DNA of 64,000 bases from Neobacillus cucumis (GTDB taxonomy: Bacteria; Bacillota; Bacilli; Bacillales_B; DSM-18226): NCBI RefSeq assembly GCF_023715505.1, contig NZ_JAMBOH010000015.1, forward strand, positions 79,019 through 143,018, read 5' to 3'. The position numbers and the translations under genes are program-made. This document shows, one piece after another, positions 50,942 to 60,406 of the stretch (positions are counted from its first letter, which is position 1; each line of letters begins with the position of its first letter). A model generated the notes under the pieces. It saw only the letters and a program-made list of their open reading frames with translations. It was not told the DNA's origin and did not search any database.

Positions 50942-51370
50942 ATGTACGAACTCAAAACAAAAGAAACCGATAATAGTGTCATTGAGTTTATCGAAAATGT
51001 GGATCACCCCAAAAAGCGTGAAGATGCCTATCAGCTACTAGATATTTTTACAGAAATAACCGGATATCCAGCAAAAATGTGGGGTCCAAGTATCATTGGA
51101 TTTGGATCCTATCACTATAAATATGCTTCTGGCCATGAGGGCGATGCTCCATTAGTTGGCTTCTCCCCTAGAAAGGCAAAAATAAGCTTATATTTTGCTC
51201 CAGGAGAAACCAAACGGGAAGAACTTTTAATAAACTTTGGTAAACATACTTCCGGGAAAGGCTGTGTGTATATTAATAAAGTAGCTGATATAGATATCGA
51301 TGTTCTAAAGGAATTAATTAATCAATCTGTAAAATTTTTAAAAAAGACCTACCCAGATCCACAAAAGTAA
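50942..51370 (+). CDS. DUF1801 protein
   Basis: 142 residues: EFIENVDHPKKREDAYQLLDIF, TGYPAKMWGPSIIGFGSYHYKY, KISLYFAPG, GKHTSGKGCVYINKVADID. DUF1801 (YdhG-like) fold, function unclear; relatives bind small ligands or iron. RBS AAAGGAG. No terminator directly after; a VOC relic follows. Confidence 0.8.
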   Translation: MYELKTKETDNSVIEFIENVDHPKKREDAYQLLDIFTEITGYPAKMWGPSIIGFGSYHYKYASGHEGDAPLVGFSPRKAKISLYFAPGETKREELLINFGKHTSGKGCVYINKVADIDIDVLKELINQSVKFLKKTYPDPQK

Positions 51371-51436
51371 AAAAAATTTGTAAGGGTGAAATTTTTTTAC
51401 TTTTGTTTCGTCTAATTAAGAAAAAAGGGGGGTAAA

Positions 51437-51639
51437 GGGTTTTCAGCACCTTCACCAGACATATATTGCTATGTTGAAAATTGGGCTGCATTCGATAAGC
51501 TTTACAAGGAATTAAAGGTAAAAGTGCAGAGATTGTAATCGAACTATGGATTGATGAAAATGGAGGTCCCTGAAAATAGTTCGCACTGGTAGATCCTGAC
51601 GGATATTGTATTGCTTTTGGAGGAACAAACAATAACTAA
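51437..51639 (+). pseudogene. Remnant of a VOC (glyoxalase/bleomycin-resistance) protein
   Basis: Frames together read GFSAPSPDIYCYVENWAAFDKLYKELK, then after a frameshift near 51519 SAEIVIELWIDENGGP, FALVDPDGYCIAFGGTNNN. A TGA (where Trp is expected in GPW) and a TAG interrupt the middle. The DPDG...AFGG ending is typical of VOC enzymes. The N-terminal half of a normal 115-125-residue protein is missing or unrecognisable. Confidence 0.7.
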
Positions 51640-51932
51640 ATATTTACATAATACATGTAGATTAAAAAATTTATAAACTTGGAATACTAAACCATTTCAT
51701 CCATATATCCAAAATTTAAAATCAACCTGCAAAAATGTGGGTTTTTTAAGTTATACCACATTCCTTACAAAGTCTTCCTGTTGTAACAAATCGATGGTAA
51801 AAGATCTAGTCCAGAAAGATTAAATTTCCATTAAACTGTCATTTATGTGTTATATGGCCATTATATTATATGAAATAATCGCATTGATTAAAATTAGGAA
51901 CAAATGTACACAGTTAAAAGGGGATGGAGTAA
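51640..51932. other. Intergenic region without a recognised gene
   Basis: 293 bp, A/T-rich. No RBS-led open frame, no stable terminator, and no repeat seen. Confidence 0.4.
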
Positions 51933-52301
51933 ATGGTGATTGAAAGTATTTGTCCTAAATGCGGAGAAATTAATCAAGTAAAAGAAACTGGTGAAAAACT
52001 ACTTTTCGTAAAGTGCAAAAACAACCATTTTTATGACCACGTTGTAATCCCGTACTCCAGAATGGCTGAGCTCAAAGATGATAAACGGAGGAAGCTCGAG
52101 GAAATGATTGTTGAGAAAAAGTTTCATCGCATGAGCGATAAGTCAACAATATGTCTGTTAATCTTTGAAAATGGTTATGAAGTAGAAGGACGCTCAACGG
52201 TCCGAGATAAAGCCGATTTTCGTATGGTAATTGGCAAGGATAAAGCCTATGAACAAGCATTGAAAAAGGCCATGGTTGCACTAGGTGCGTATTTAGTATA
52301 G
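51933..52301 (+). CDS. Zinc-ribbon + Gp49/Sf6 gene 66-like domain protein
   Basis: 122 residues. N-terminal CPKCGEINQ is half of a zinc ribbon; a second CKNNH may complete it. From about 62: KSTICLLIFENGYEVEGRSTVRDKADFRMVIGKDKAYEQALKKAMVALGAYL matches the phage N4 Gp49/Sf6 gp66 family. Phage families often adopt this domain, yet no other phage gene is nearby. ATG follows GGGGATGGAG. Role unknown. Confidence 0.7.
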   Translation: MVIESICPKCGEINQVKETGEKLLFVKCKNNHFYDHVVIPYSRMAELKDDKRRKLEEMIVEKKFHRMSDKSTICLLIFENGYEVEGRSTVRDKADFRMVIGKDKAYEQALKKAMVALGAYLV

Positions 52302-52392
52302 TACCTAGATAAGGTTTGGTAGTTTTTTTATAATTCAATGTCAATGTCAATGTTAAGATAGAAGAAATTAAATGAAGAATTAATTTTTAATA

Positions 52393-52420
52393 GGAAGACC
52401 ATCATTTAGGATGGTCTTCC
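52393..52420. terminator. Terminator between convergent genes
   Basis: GGAAGACCATC/GATGGTCTTCC with ATTTAG loop. Plus-strand T-tract absent; minus strand has TATTAAAAATTA, so mainly a stem. Confidence 0.7.
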
Positions 52421-52424
52421 ACGG

Positions 52425-52853
52425 TTAGATTAAATGATTTCGTAAAATCTCAGCGTGTTTGCGGTTGTTATCAATCACTTCTTCTGCTAACTGCCGGCTC
52501 TTTGGATCTAAGTCACCTCTAACTAACTCCTCTGAATATTGAACACCATATTTTTCGAAACCTTGTATCGCGTCTTCTACGATAGGATCGGTCTCATCTG
52601 CAAGCATGAGTTTATGCATAAAGCTGTGCATAGAACCTGAGAATCCTTCATCATCGGCGGGGACACCACCCAAGTCTTGAATTCGTTCGGCTAACTTTAA
52701 GGCATCTATCTTAATTTCCTGTTGCATGGACTGAAAGACCTTTTTTACATATTCATCATCCACTTTTTGAATGTAGTGTTCAATCGAATGTATCCCCATA
52801 TAGGTCCCTCTTAGCAACGTGTTTAATTCCTCAATAATTGTCTCATTCGTCAT
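52425..52853 (-). CDS. DUF2383 ferritin-like protein
   Basis: 142 residues, all helical: TIIEELNTLLRGTYMGIHSIEHYIQKVDD, QEIKIDALKLAERIQDLGGVPADDEG, QYSEELVRGDLDPKSRQLAEEVIDNNRKH, the DUF2383 four-helix bundle with Glu/His pairs that might bind di-iron. ATG 52853 follows AGGAAGTG at 6-7 nt. Function unknown. Confidence 0.78.
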   Translation of the reverse strand: MTNETIIEELNTLLRGTYMGIHSIEHYIQKVDDEYVKKVFQSMQQEIKIDALKLAERIQDLGGVPADDEGFSGSMHSFMHKLMLADETDPIVEDAIQGFEKYGVQYSEELVRGDLDPKSRQLAEEVIDNNRKHAEILRNHLI

Positions 52854-52987
52854 AAAAGTCACTTCCTTTTTCCTATTATGGTATTGGTAAGTTCATTGTA
52901 TTCTAAAAAAGAAGGTAATTAATAAATCTATTAATATACAAATAAATAAGTTATCATTATAGTAATCATTACCAAAGGAGATTTACG

Positions 52988-54142
52988 ATGAAACCGATTG
53001 AGCATTTACGACCATTATTAAAAAGTTTTGTAGAGAAAGGACCAGTTGGATGTGCATGTTCCGTTTATCATCAAAATGAACAAGTATTCGAAGACTATGT
53101 TGGTTATGCAGACTTGGATCTCAAGAAACCGATTACACCTGATACCATATACCGCATATATTCGATGACTAAGGTGGTTACCTGTGTCGCAGCATTAATG
53201 CTCTATGAGCGGGGATTATTTTTATTAGAGGATCCTCTCGAGGAATATCTTCCTGAATTTAAGAATCCTCACGTATATCGTGATGGTAAAAGTGGGGAAG
53301 TTTATGCAACACCTGCAGCAAAATCTATTCGAGTCAAAGACCTGTTCACGATGACCTCTGGGTTAACGTACGAAGGAGGTTCAAATGAAACGGAGCGACA
53401 AGTCAATAAAGCAATGAATGATTTACGAAAAAACGGTACGTTTACTGTTAGAGAGCTATCTAAAGTCTTAGCTAATATCCCGTTAGCGTTTGATCCAGGC
53501 AGACAATGGCGATACGGTCTAAGTCATGATGTGCTAGGAGCATTTATTGAAGTGGTGTCTGGCAAAACATTCGGACAATTTTTGCACGAAGAGATTTTTC
53601 AACCGCTGTCAATGGTAGATACCTTTTTCAAGATTCCTGAAGATAGGAAAGACCGCTTATGTAGTTTATATGATTGGAAGGAACAAGCCCTTTTGCAGAA
53701 AAATACGAGAATGGATGCAGAGTATCAACAAGGGACCCTGTATGAGAGTGGTGGGGGAGGCTTGTTGTCCACTTTGAGTGATTACAGCCGGTTTGCCCAT
53801 ATGCTTGCAAACGGTGGAACTCTGGACGGAGTACGTATTCTTGGGAGAAAAACCGTAGAGTTAATGGCCATGGATCATCTCCAGCCTGAGCAAGTTCCTT
53901 CATTCAACTGGGAGCACTTAAAAGGTTATGGCTATGGACTTGGCGTAAGAACGATGGTGAATCCGGGACTGGCAGGAAGTAATAGTTCAATCGGTGAATT
54001 TGGCTGGATGGGAATGGCGGGAACATGGGTTATGATTGATCCAAAAGAGCAGCTTTCCGCTGTGTATATGCATCAGATGCTGCCAAATTTTGAAACCTAT
54101 ACCCAGCCTAGGCTGCGAAATGTCATTTATGGAGCATTATAA
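52988..54142 (+). CDS. Serine hydrolase of the beta-lactamase fold (esterase type)
   Basis: 384 residues. SxxK active site S59-M-T-K62 in IYSMTKVVTCVAALML; second motif Y176-G-L in WRYGLSHDVLGAFIE; a C-terminal GYGYGLGVRTM loop. The family contains EstB-like esterases and penicillin-binding protein-like hydrolases; no signal peptide is visible, so it is probably cytoplasmic. RBS AAAGGAG. Do not read this as a beta-lactamase. Confidence 0.8.
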   Translation: MKPIEHLRPLLKSFVEKGPVGCACSVYHQNEQVFEDYVGYADLDLKKPITPDTIYRIYSMTKVVTCVAALMLYERGLFLLEDPLEEYLPEFKNPHVYRDGKSGEVYATPAAKSIRVKDLFTMTSGLTYEGGSNETERQVNKAMNDLRKNGTFTVRELSKVLANIPLAFDPGRQWRYGLSHDVLGAFIEVVSGKTFGQFLHEEIFQPLSMVDTFFKIPEDRKDRLCSLYDWKEQALLQKNTRMDAEYQQGTLYESGGGGLLSTLSDYSRFAHMLANGGTLDGVRILGRKTVELMAMDHLQPEQVPSFNWEHLKGYGYGLGVRTMVNPGLAGSNSSIGEFGWMGMAGTWVMIDPKEQLSAVYMHQMLPNFETYTQPRLRNVIYGAL

Positions 54143-54186
54143 ATATGGGGTTTTGCAGTGATTAAGGTACTATTCATAATCACAAA

Positions 54187-54222
54187 AACCATAAAGAGTG
54201 ATTAGACTCTTTATGGTTTTTT
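54187..54222. terminator. Bidirectional terminator between hydrolase and TSUP genes
   Basis: AACCATAAAGAGT/ACTCTTTATGGTT perfect stem, 6-nt loop, A-tract before and TTTTTT after. Confidence 0.92.
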
Positions 54223-54225
54223 ATG

Positions 54226-55110
54226 TTATTCGGCTAATTCTTTTTGATAGCTATTTCTTTTGATTTTAAGACTTACATTAATCACTGCAGCAAGCCAAAG
54301 GACGGCCAAAATTATATACGTGAAGAGACTTATTATGTGTGATGCTTCTAATGCCCCTAAAAGCGTCCTTATATTGGTTATGATAATGATTCCTCCGACT
54401 AGTGTTCCTAACAGGTTTGTAGGGATAATCTTGACTAACCAGGCAGCAATAGGAGCTGCAATGATGCCGCCAATCATTAAGGCAATCACCCATTGAAGAT
54501 TAATTTGAGTCCACCCTAAGGTTAAGAGGAATCCTAATGTCGAGGAAATCGCAATTGCAAATTCACTTGTATCGACCGAACCAATTACTTTTCTCGGCTC
54601 CATTTTACTGCTGGTTAACAAGACCGGTGTAGCAATTGGACCCCAGCCGCCGCCGCCTGTGGCATCGAAAAATCCGGCGATAAATCCTAAAGGAATTAAC
54701 TGCTTTTTCCCTAATTTTTTTCCAGACAATTTACTGGTTGCGTTAAATTTAAACAAAAAACGATAAATAACATAGACTCCTAACATGAACAGAAAAAAGG
54801 AGACATATGGTTTTACAATATCACCAGGGATACTGCCCAGAAAACAAGCTCCGATAAAGGCACCAATTGAACCTGGGATAATTAATTTATAGACAACGCT
54901 TTTATCCACGTTTCCAAACCGAATGTGAGAAACTCCTGATGCGGCAGTAGTGACAACCTCTGCCATGTGAACTGAGGCTGAAGCAACAGCTGGGGCGATT
55001 CCAAACATAAGCAGTAAGGAAGTGGAAGTAACTCCATAGGCCATCCCTAGGGAACCATCTACCAACTGCGCGGCCAAGCCAATTAGGGCGAGTACGACTA
55101 ACCTCCTCAT
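54226..55110 (-). CDS. TauE/SafE (TSUP) sulfite exporter-family permease
   Basis: 294 residues, eight to nine helices. LVDGSLGMAYGVTSTSLLLMFG, ASASVHMAEVVTTAASGVSHIRFGNVDK, and GFIAGFFDATGGGGWGPIATPVLL are TSUP signatures. Members export or import sulfite, sulfonates, or organic sulfur compounds. Divergent from an Rrf2 regulator with a Cys triad, so it may be controlled by sulfur or Fe-S status. RBS AAGGAGAGG. Confidence 0.84.
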   Translation of the reverse strand: MRRLVVLALIGLAAQLVDGSLGMAYGVTSTSLLLMFGIAPAVASASVHMAEVVTTAASGVSHIRFGNVDKSVVYKLIIPGSIGAFIGACFLGSIPGDIVKPYVSFFLFMLGVYVIYRFLFKFNATSKLSGKKLGKKQLIPLGFIAGFFDATGGGGWGPIATPVLLTSSKMEPRKVIGSVDTSEFAIAISSTLGFLLTLGWTQINLQWVIALMIGGIIAAPIAAWLVKIIPTNLLGTLVGGIIIITNIRTLLGALEASHIISLFTYIILAVLWLAAVINVSLKIKRNSYQKELAE

Positions 55111-55307
55111 AAAAAACCTCTCCTTATTATATATTTCCTGAATAGACTAGTTAAAAGGAATAAAAGAACAAATAAATGAATAAGACTCTTTGTAATTGTC
55201 GACTAATCCAATCAAGTTTCTAACCTACGATATGAAAGGACAAAATTTTGGGTTCTTTTTTAGAGAAAAAATGGTTAATTGCCTAGATATAGAAGGAGAG
55301 AGTTAGC

Positions 55308-55739
55308 ATGAAGATTTCAAGCCGGGGAGAATATGCCTTGCGGGCACTGATTTGTTTGGGGAAAAATGAACATGACCTTACTTCGATTGGGGATATTTCT
55401 GATCAAACGTTAGTTCCAATTAATTATTTAGAGCAACTCCTGTTGCAGTTGAAAAGAAATGGCTACGTCCAAAGCAAAAGAGGGGTAAACGGCGGATATA
55501 AGCTAAGTAAAAAACCCAGTGAGATTATTATCGGAGAGGTCATTCGGAATTTAGAAGGGCCGCTGGCTCCAATGGGATGTGTAAGTATTACCTCTTACGA
55601 AAGTTGTCCATTGGAGGAGGGCTGTCAATTAAAACCTTTATGGGCTCTTGTCAGGGATACAGTGGCAAAGCTATTAGACCGTACAACTTTAAAGGATTTA
55701 TTGAATGGAAACGGATATGACCTCGATAAACTAGTTTAA
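55308..55739 (+). CDS. Rrf2-family regulator with Fe-S-type cysteine triad
   Basis: 143 residues. Winged helix 1-65 (KISSRGEYALRALICLG, VPINYLEQLLLQLKRNGYVQS, GVNGGYKLSK). C91, C100 and C106 (C-x8-C-x5-C) sit in the region where IscR and NsrR bind their cluster; CymR lacks such a triad. Expected to sense Fe-S, NO, or redox state and control the divergent TSUP gene. RBS GAAGGAGAG. Confidence 0.82.
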   Translation: MKISSRGEYALRALICLGKNEHDLTSIGDISDQTLVPINYLEQLLLQLKRNGYVQSKRGVNGGYKLSKKPSEIIIGEVIRNLEGPLAPMGCVSITSYESCPLEEGCQLKPLWALVRDTVAKLLDRTTLKDLLNGNGYDLDKLV

Positions 55740-55746
55740 AACTATG

Positions 55747-55788
55747 AAAGATATCCCTTTCATTACGTTCAATGGAAGGGATCCTTTT
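55747..55788 (+). terminator. Terminator of the Rrf2 gene
   Basis: Imperfect stem GATATCCCTTTCATT with AATGGAAGGGATC around ACGTTC, followed by CTTTTGG. Confidence 0.65.
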
Positions 55789-55943
55789 GGAACCTTTGTG
55801 GTATTTCTTTTTGCAGGTGTTAATAATACAAAAAAATACGAGCAGAGGTAAAAATGGGGAGGTATCCACTTGTCCCGGATTAAAAACTAGCTGTAAAATG
55901 GATTAATCTAGTTTTTCATGTTCAATCTTTGGAGGAAAAACGC

Positions 55944-56432
55944 ATGGTGCAAATACGAATGGTAAAAAAAGAAGATTTAGCTGATTTAGTAGTTTTAGAA
56001 AATCGTTGCTTTTTAAAAGAAGAGGCAGCAACAGAAGAAGCTTTTAAGAAGAGAATTAAAACCATTTCCGATAGTTTCTTTGTTGCGGAAGTGGAAGGTG
56101 TGATTGTAGGTCTTATCAATGGACCGGTGATTGAGTCACCTTACATAACAGATGACTTATTCAGTGAGATCAAAGTGAACCCTGCCACTGGCGGACATCA
56201 AAGTGTATTAGGGTTAGCGGTGTCTCCAAAATATCAAAATCAAGGCATTGCTGGAGCATTACTGGCTAGTTTAGAAAAAGACGCAAAAGAGAAACATCGT
56301 GAAACGATTACTCTAACATGTAAAAAGGATTTAGTTTGCTTTTATGAGAAACATGGATACATTAATCATGGGGCATCGAGCTCCGAACATGGTGGTGTTA
56401 CATGGTATAACATGGTTAAACCATTAAAATAG
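55944..56432 (+). CDS. GNAT-family N-acetyltransferase (YkkB/AANAT-like)
   Basis: 162 residues. GNAT features: QIRMVKKEDLADLVVLENRCF, LGLAVSPKYQNQGIAGALLASLEKDAKE (motif A), CFYEKHGYINHG. The branch resembles arylalkylamine N-acetyltransferases of Bacillus. ATG 55944 after GGAGGAAAAACGC. Substrate unknown. Confidence 0.82.
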   Translation: MVQIRMVKKEDLADLVVLENRCFLKEEAATEEAFKKRIKTISDSFFVAEVEGVIVGLINGPVIESPYITDDLFSEIKVNPATGGHQSVLGLAVSPKYQNQGIAGALLASLEKDAKEKHRETITLTCKKDLVCFYEKHGYINHGASSSEHGGVTWYNMVKPLK

Positions 56433-56506
56433 GCTTTTAGTTTTGTTAAATGGTGAAACTTTTTCATAAACTGTGCGAATAATTATTAAATAGATAGAAA
56501 GGAAGT

Positions 56507-56570
56507 ATCCCCTCAGTCTATTGCGAAACCTTGCATTAATCAGGTCTCGTAAGGGCTGGGGGGATTTTTT
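56507..56570 (+). terminator. Long hairpin terminator
   Basis: Outer stem ATCCCCTCAGTC/GGCTGGGGGGAT with one wobble-rich pair set, inner arms TTGCGAAACCT and AGGTCTCGTAAG, then TTTTTT. Lies 75 nt after the GNAT gene and ahead of the DUF3231 relic. Confidence 0.75.
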
Positions 56571-56725
56571 CTATTATAAAGATAGAATCGCTACTGCTAG
56601 ACATTTACAATAAATGGAATATATAGCATATCCAAAGTTAATAATAAAGCAGAATGTAAAATTATTGGGATATAACAAATAGATAATTCCTTAATGGCCG
56701 AAGAATTACAAGTAAGGAGGACGAA

Positions 56726-57736
56726 ATGGAAATCAACCATAAAATCCAATTGACTGGCTCTGAAATTACGAGTTTATGGACACAATATCAATCGGATTCA
56801 CTAAACCTGCGTGTAAATACCTATATGCATCAACACATTGAGGAACAAAACGACGCCATAAGGGCGATTTTTCAAGATGCAATTGCTATTTCTGAAAATA
56901 ACCTGCGGGAGATTGAAAGTTTATTTAATCAGGTGCATTATCCCATCCCACAAGGTTTTACTGAACATGATGTCAATTTAGATACACCGAAACTGTATTC
57001 TGATAATCTCTGTCTAAAATATCTCCATGAAATGACAATACATGGGCTATCCGCATACTCTGTTGCTTTGACTGTTTCAACATGCAGCGAGATGCGGAAG
57101 TTTTTTGAAGATAAAAATTCATGACACTATTAAGCTTTACAATCAAACCATTGATGTCTTGCTAGAAAAAGGTCTTTACCACAGACCGCCCAATCTGCCT
57201 ATACCGGTTGGAATCGATTTTATCAAAACAGAAAATTTCTTTGATGGCTTCTTTAATGATAGGCGTACCCTGAACGGACCAGAAATTAGTAATGTATTCT
57301 TTAATTTGAAAAAAAGTATTATCACAAAAGGGATAATCACTGGCTTCTGCCAGGTGGTGCATCAAAAGAAGCACAAAGAATCCTGAAGAAAGCAATGGGG
57401 ATTAAGCAAAATCATATCGATACGTTTAGCCAACTTTTAACAAAGGATCAGCTTCCGGCACCGCCTTTATGGGATTCTGATGTCACAGATTCTACTGTTC
57501 CCCCATTTTCAGATAAGTTAATGATGTACCTGACGGGTTTTTTATTTGGGACCGCTATCGCTTATTACGGTGCGGGCTTAGGTGCGACGATGAGAACCGA
57601 TCTGACTTTAAATTATGAACATTTTATTCTTGAGGATCTTAAGTTTGCTGAGGATTGGACAGACGTCATGGTCAAGAATCAGTGGCTGGAGCAGCCGCCA
57701 AAAGCGGCCGATAAAAGAAAATTATCGGAAAGTTAA
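56726..57736 (+). pseudogene. DUF3231 gene with two frameshifts
   Basis: Three frames join into a full DUF3231 protein: MEINHKIQLTGSEITSLWTQYQ... (from 56726), then DTIKLYNQTIDVLLEKGLYHRPPN, LNGPEISNVFFNL, and finally SKEAQRILKKAMGIKQNH, FSDKLMMYLTGFLFGTAIAYYGAG. Shifts lie near 57110-57120 and 57345-57360. The intact paralogue at 23219-24244 gives the template. It has a good AAGGAGG start, so the breaks look recent. Confidence 0.85.
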
Positions 57737-57927
57737 TGGAGAGAGGGGGTTCCGTTACATCGGATCCCCTTTTTTATCGTATTAAAATGGGAGATGACCG
57801 CATATTGTCGAATCTTGAATATTTCTTGTTTCGGATATTTCGGAAGTGAAAACAATTTATTTTTATGTTAAGATGGCACTATTAAAAATGAATTTATATT
57901 TTTGGCTTTGCTGGGAGATGGATAAGC

Positions 57928-59136
57928 ATGCTATTGTGGAAACGAAATTTATGGGTACTTTGGGTTGGGGTCTTTTTTACGGCAGCAAGTTTTTCCATGG
58001 TCATCCCTTTTTTGCCAATATTTCTTTTGCAAATTGGTGTCCACGAACATACTGAAATGTGGGCAGGGCTATTATTTAGTTCCGCATTTTTTGCAGGTGC
58101 GCTCGCCTCGCCGTTTTGGGGAAGGATGGCCGATAAATACGGTAGAAAACCAATGATTGTCCGCGCTGGTTTTGTCCTGTTTGTCATTTATACTTTAATG
58201 GCTTTCGTGACAAATCCTTATCAGATTTTAGCACTTAGGATCCTTCAGGGATTATTAAGTGGTTTCATTCCAGGGGCCATTGCCTTAATTGGTACCAATA
58301 CACCTGGAAACAAAGTGGGGTATGCTTTATCGATGATCTCCACTGCTTCAGCATCTGGAGGAATCATTGGTCCTCTTCTAGGTGGAGGGATTGCGGACCT
58401 AGTGGGTAATCGCTGGGCATTTGCGAGCGCTGGTATCATTGTTTGTTTATCGACTTTATTAATTATTTTTTGGGTAGTAGAGGAGAATTTTACCCCAAGT
58501 AAGGGGAAGGGATCGGTTAAAGAGGACTTTAAAGTGGCAGTAGATAACCGGCCGTTTTTATTAGTACTCATTCTCACACTGGTAACTAGTTGTTCCGTGA
58601 TGACGATTGAACCGGTTCTTCCTTTATATATCGTAAAATTGGGCGGTTCTTCTGAAAATGCCTCGTTTCTTGCAGGGGTTGTGTTTTCTCTTCCAGGGAT
58701 CGCCAGTGCTTTATTTGCCCCGTATTGGGGAAAATGGGCTGATAAAGTTGGGTTTCAACGTGTTTTATTCATAGGGCTGCTTGGCGGCGGCCTTGGAACA
58801 CTAGCACAAATTGTTTTTACGCATATTTGGGGATTTTCGATGATTCGTTTTGTTTACGGAATTTTCTTCTGTGCCGTATATCCTGCATTAAATGGTCTTG
58901 TTGTAAAGTCCACTCCGGAGGATTTCCGGGGAAGAGCATTTAGTTTAAGTCAAACGGCAAACCAATTAGGAGGAATGGTGGGACCGATGATCGGTGGGTT
59001 CCTTGGCGGAATCTTCCCTGTTTACAGTGTATTTATCGTGACAGGGGTTCTTTTATTGGTTGCTATGGGAACAGCGTACTGGAATGCTGGTACATTAAAT
59101 GCGAAAATGAAGAGACCTGCCGTTTCTGGAAAATAG
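57928..59136 (+). CDS. Major facilitator superfamily drug-type transporter
   Basis: 402 residues, 12 helices. N-half motif A GRMADKYGRKPMIVRAG; second half WGKWADKVGFQRVLFIGLLG; SQTANQLGGMVGPMIGG in helix 11, the proton/drug antiporter style of MdtG/YkuC. Exports small molecules; the substrate cannot be assigned. ATG with GGGAGATGG upstream. Length is typical. Confidence 0.85.
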   Translation: MLLWKRNLWVLWVGVFFTAASFSMVIPFLPIFLLQIGVHEHTEMWAGLLFSSAFFAGALASPFWGRMADKYGRKPMIVRAGFVLFVIYTLMAFVTNPYQILALRILQGLLSGFIPGAIALIGTNTPGNKVGYALSMISTASASGGIIGPLLGGGIADLVGNRWAFASAGIIVCLSTLLIIFWVVEENFTPSKGKGSVKEDFKVAVDNRPFLLVLILTLVTSCSVMTIEPVLPLYIVKLGGSSENASFLAGVVFSLPGIASALFAPYWGKWADKVGFQRVLFIGLLGGGLGTLAQIVFTHIWGFSMIRFVYGIFFCAVYPALNGLVVKSTPEDFRGRAFSLSQTANQLGGMVGPMIGGFLGGIFPVYSVFIVTGVLLLVAMGTAYWNAGTLNAKMKRPAVSGK

Positions 59137-59154
59137 TAAGTAGAATTTTTGATA

Positions 59155-59189
59155 AAGAAGAGTCCTGTGATAGTAGGAACTCTTCTTTT
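59155..59189 (+). terminator. Terminator of the MFS gene
   Basis: AAGAAGAGTTCC-type stem: AAGAAGAGTCC with GGAACTCTTCTT, then TTTG. Confidence 0.85.
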
Positions 59190-59311
59190 GTTTTTTTTAG
59201 CTAATTCTGGGAATTGTTACGAAGAATAGAGTATATTATAGAAGTAGATTTTATACATATTTTTTTACACCGCGTTTTCAAAATTAAATAGAAGAAGGCA
59301 GGTTAATCGCT

Positions 59312-60292
59312 ATGGATTATGTGAAACTAGGGAATACAGGATTGGATGTATCTCGTCTTTGTATAGGATGTATGAGCTTTGGTGTTCCAGAACGAGGTAA
59401 CCACCAATGGGTACTAAATGAAGTAAAGAGCCGGCCGATCATTAAAAAGGCGCTCGATTATGGAATTAATTTCTTTGATACAGCAAATGTCTATTCTGAT
59501 GGCACAAGTGAGGAAATTGTAGGCAGGGCCCTAAAAGACTATGCTAACAGGGATGAGATTGTGATTGCAACAAAGGTCCATGGCCGTATGCATCAGGGAC
59601 CAAATGGAGGTGGGCTATCCCGTAAGGCAATCATGAGTGAGATTGATCATAGTCTCAAACGGCTGGGAACTGATTATGTAGATCTTTATCAAATTCACCG
59701 CTGGGATTACGATACGCCAATCGAGGAAACGATGGAAGCACTGCATGATGTCGTGAAAGCAGGGAAAGCCAGATACATTGGCGCTTCATCCATGTATGCA
59801 TGGCAATTTCTAAAAGCGTTACATATTGCCGAGAAAAATGGCTGGACAAAATTTGTTTCGATGCAAAATCATTTAAATCTTTTGTATCGAGAAGAGGAAC
59901 GAGAAATGCTGCCGCTTTGTAAGGAAGAAAAAATTGCTGTTATTCCATGGAGTCCGCTTGCACGAGGTAAGTTAACAAGAGATTGGGAGGAAACAACAAC
60001 ACGTTCGGAGACAGATGAATTCGGTAAAACACTTTATGCTGCAACCGCTGAATCAGATCGTCTTGTCGTCAGCCGGGTTGCAGAATTAGCTTCAAAACGG
60101 GAGGTACCTCGGGCCCAAGTAGCGCTAGCATGGGTATTGCAAAAAGAGCCTGTATCCGCACCGATAATTGGTGCGACGAAAATGGCTCATTTGGAGGATG
60201 CTGTCGGAGCGCTTTCCGTAAAATTAACACCCGAAGAGCTGGCATTTTTAGAACAACCCTACGTACCTCATCCGGTCTTGGGCTTTAGATAA
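59312..60292 (+). CDS. Aldo/keto reductase
   Basis: 326 residues. Motifs: TGLDVSRLCIGCMSFG, YGINFFDTANVYSDGTSEEIVGRAL (catalytic Asp, Tyr), KVHGRMHQGPNGGGLSRKAIMSEIDHSLKRLGTDYVDLYQIHRWD (His), and PIIGATKMAHLEDAV for NADPH. Most similar in pattern to YajO-type reductases. Cytosolic; substrate unknown. RBS AGAAGAAGG is fair. Confidence 0.88.
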   Translation: MDYVKLGNTGLDVSRLCIGCMSFGVPERGNHQWVLNEVKSRPIIKKALDYGINFFDTANVYSDGTSEEIVGRALKDYANRDEIVIATKVHGRMHQGPNGGGLSRKAIMSEIDHSLKRLGTDYVDLYQIHRWDYDTPIEETMEALHDVVKAGKARYIGASSMYAWQFLKALHIAEKNGWTKFVSMQNHLNLLYREEEREMLPLCKEEKIAVIPWSPLARGKLTRDWEETTTRSETDEFGKTLYAATAESDRLVVSRVAELASKREVPRAQVALAWVLQKEPVSAPIIGATKMAHLEDAVGALSVKLTPEELAFLEQPYVPHPVLGFR

Positions 60293-60406
60293 TCTTAAAA
60301 CAACTATCAATGTTTCTTACGTAACGTTAAAGTATAATCCTATCCCTGAAGTAAACAATAAGTTTGGTGTAATATGCACCAAAACAATGATGTGGAGGGA
60401 GATTAC

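Noticed and set aside
52950..52976. Fur-type box (TTATCATTATAGTAATCATTACC) before the serine hydrolase
   Set aside because: The symmetric 19-bp consensus is poorly matched, and the gene has no obvious iron link.
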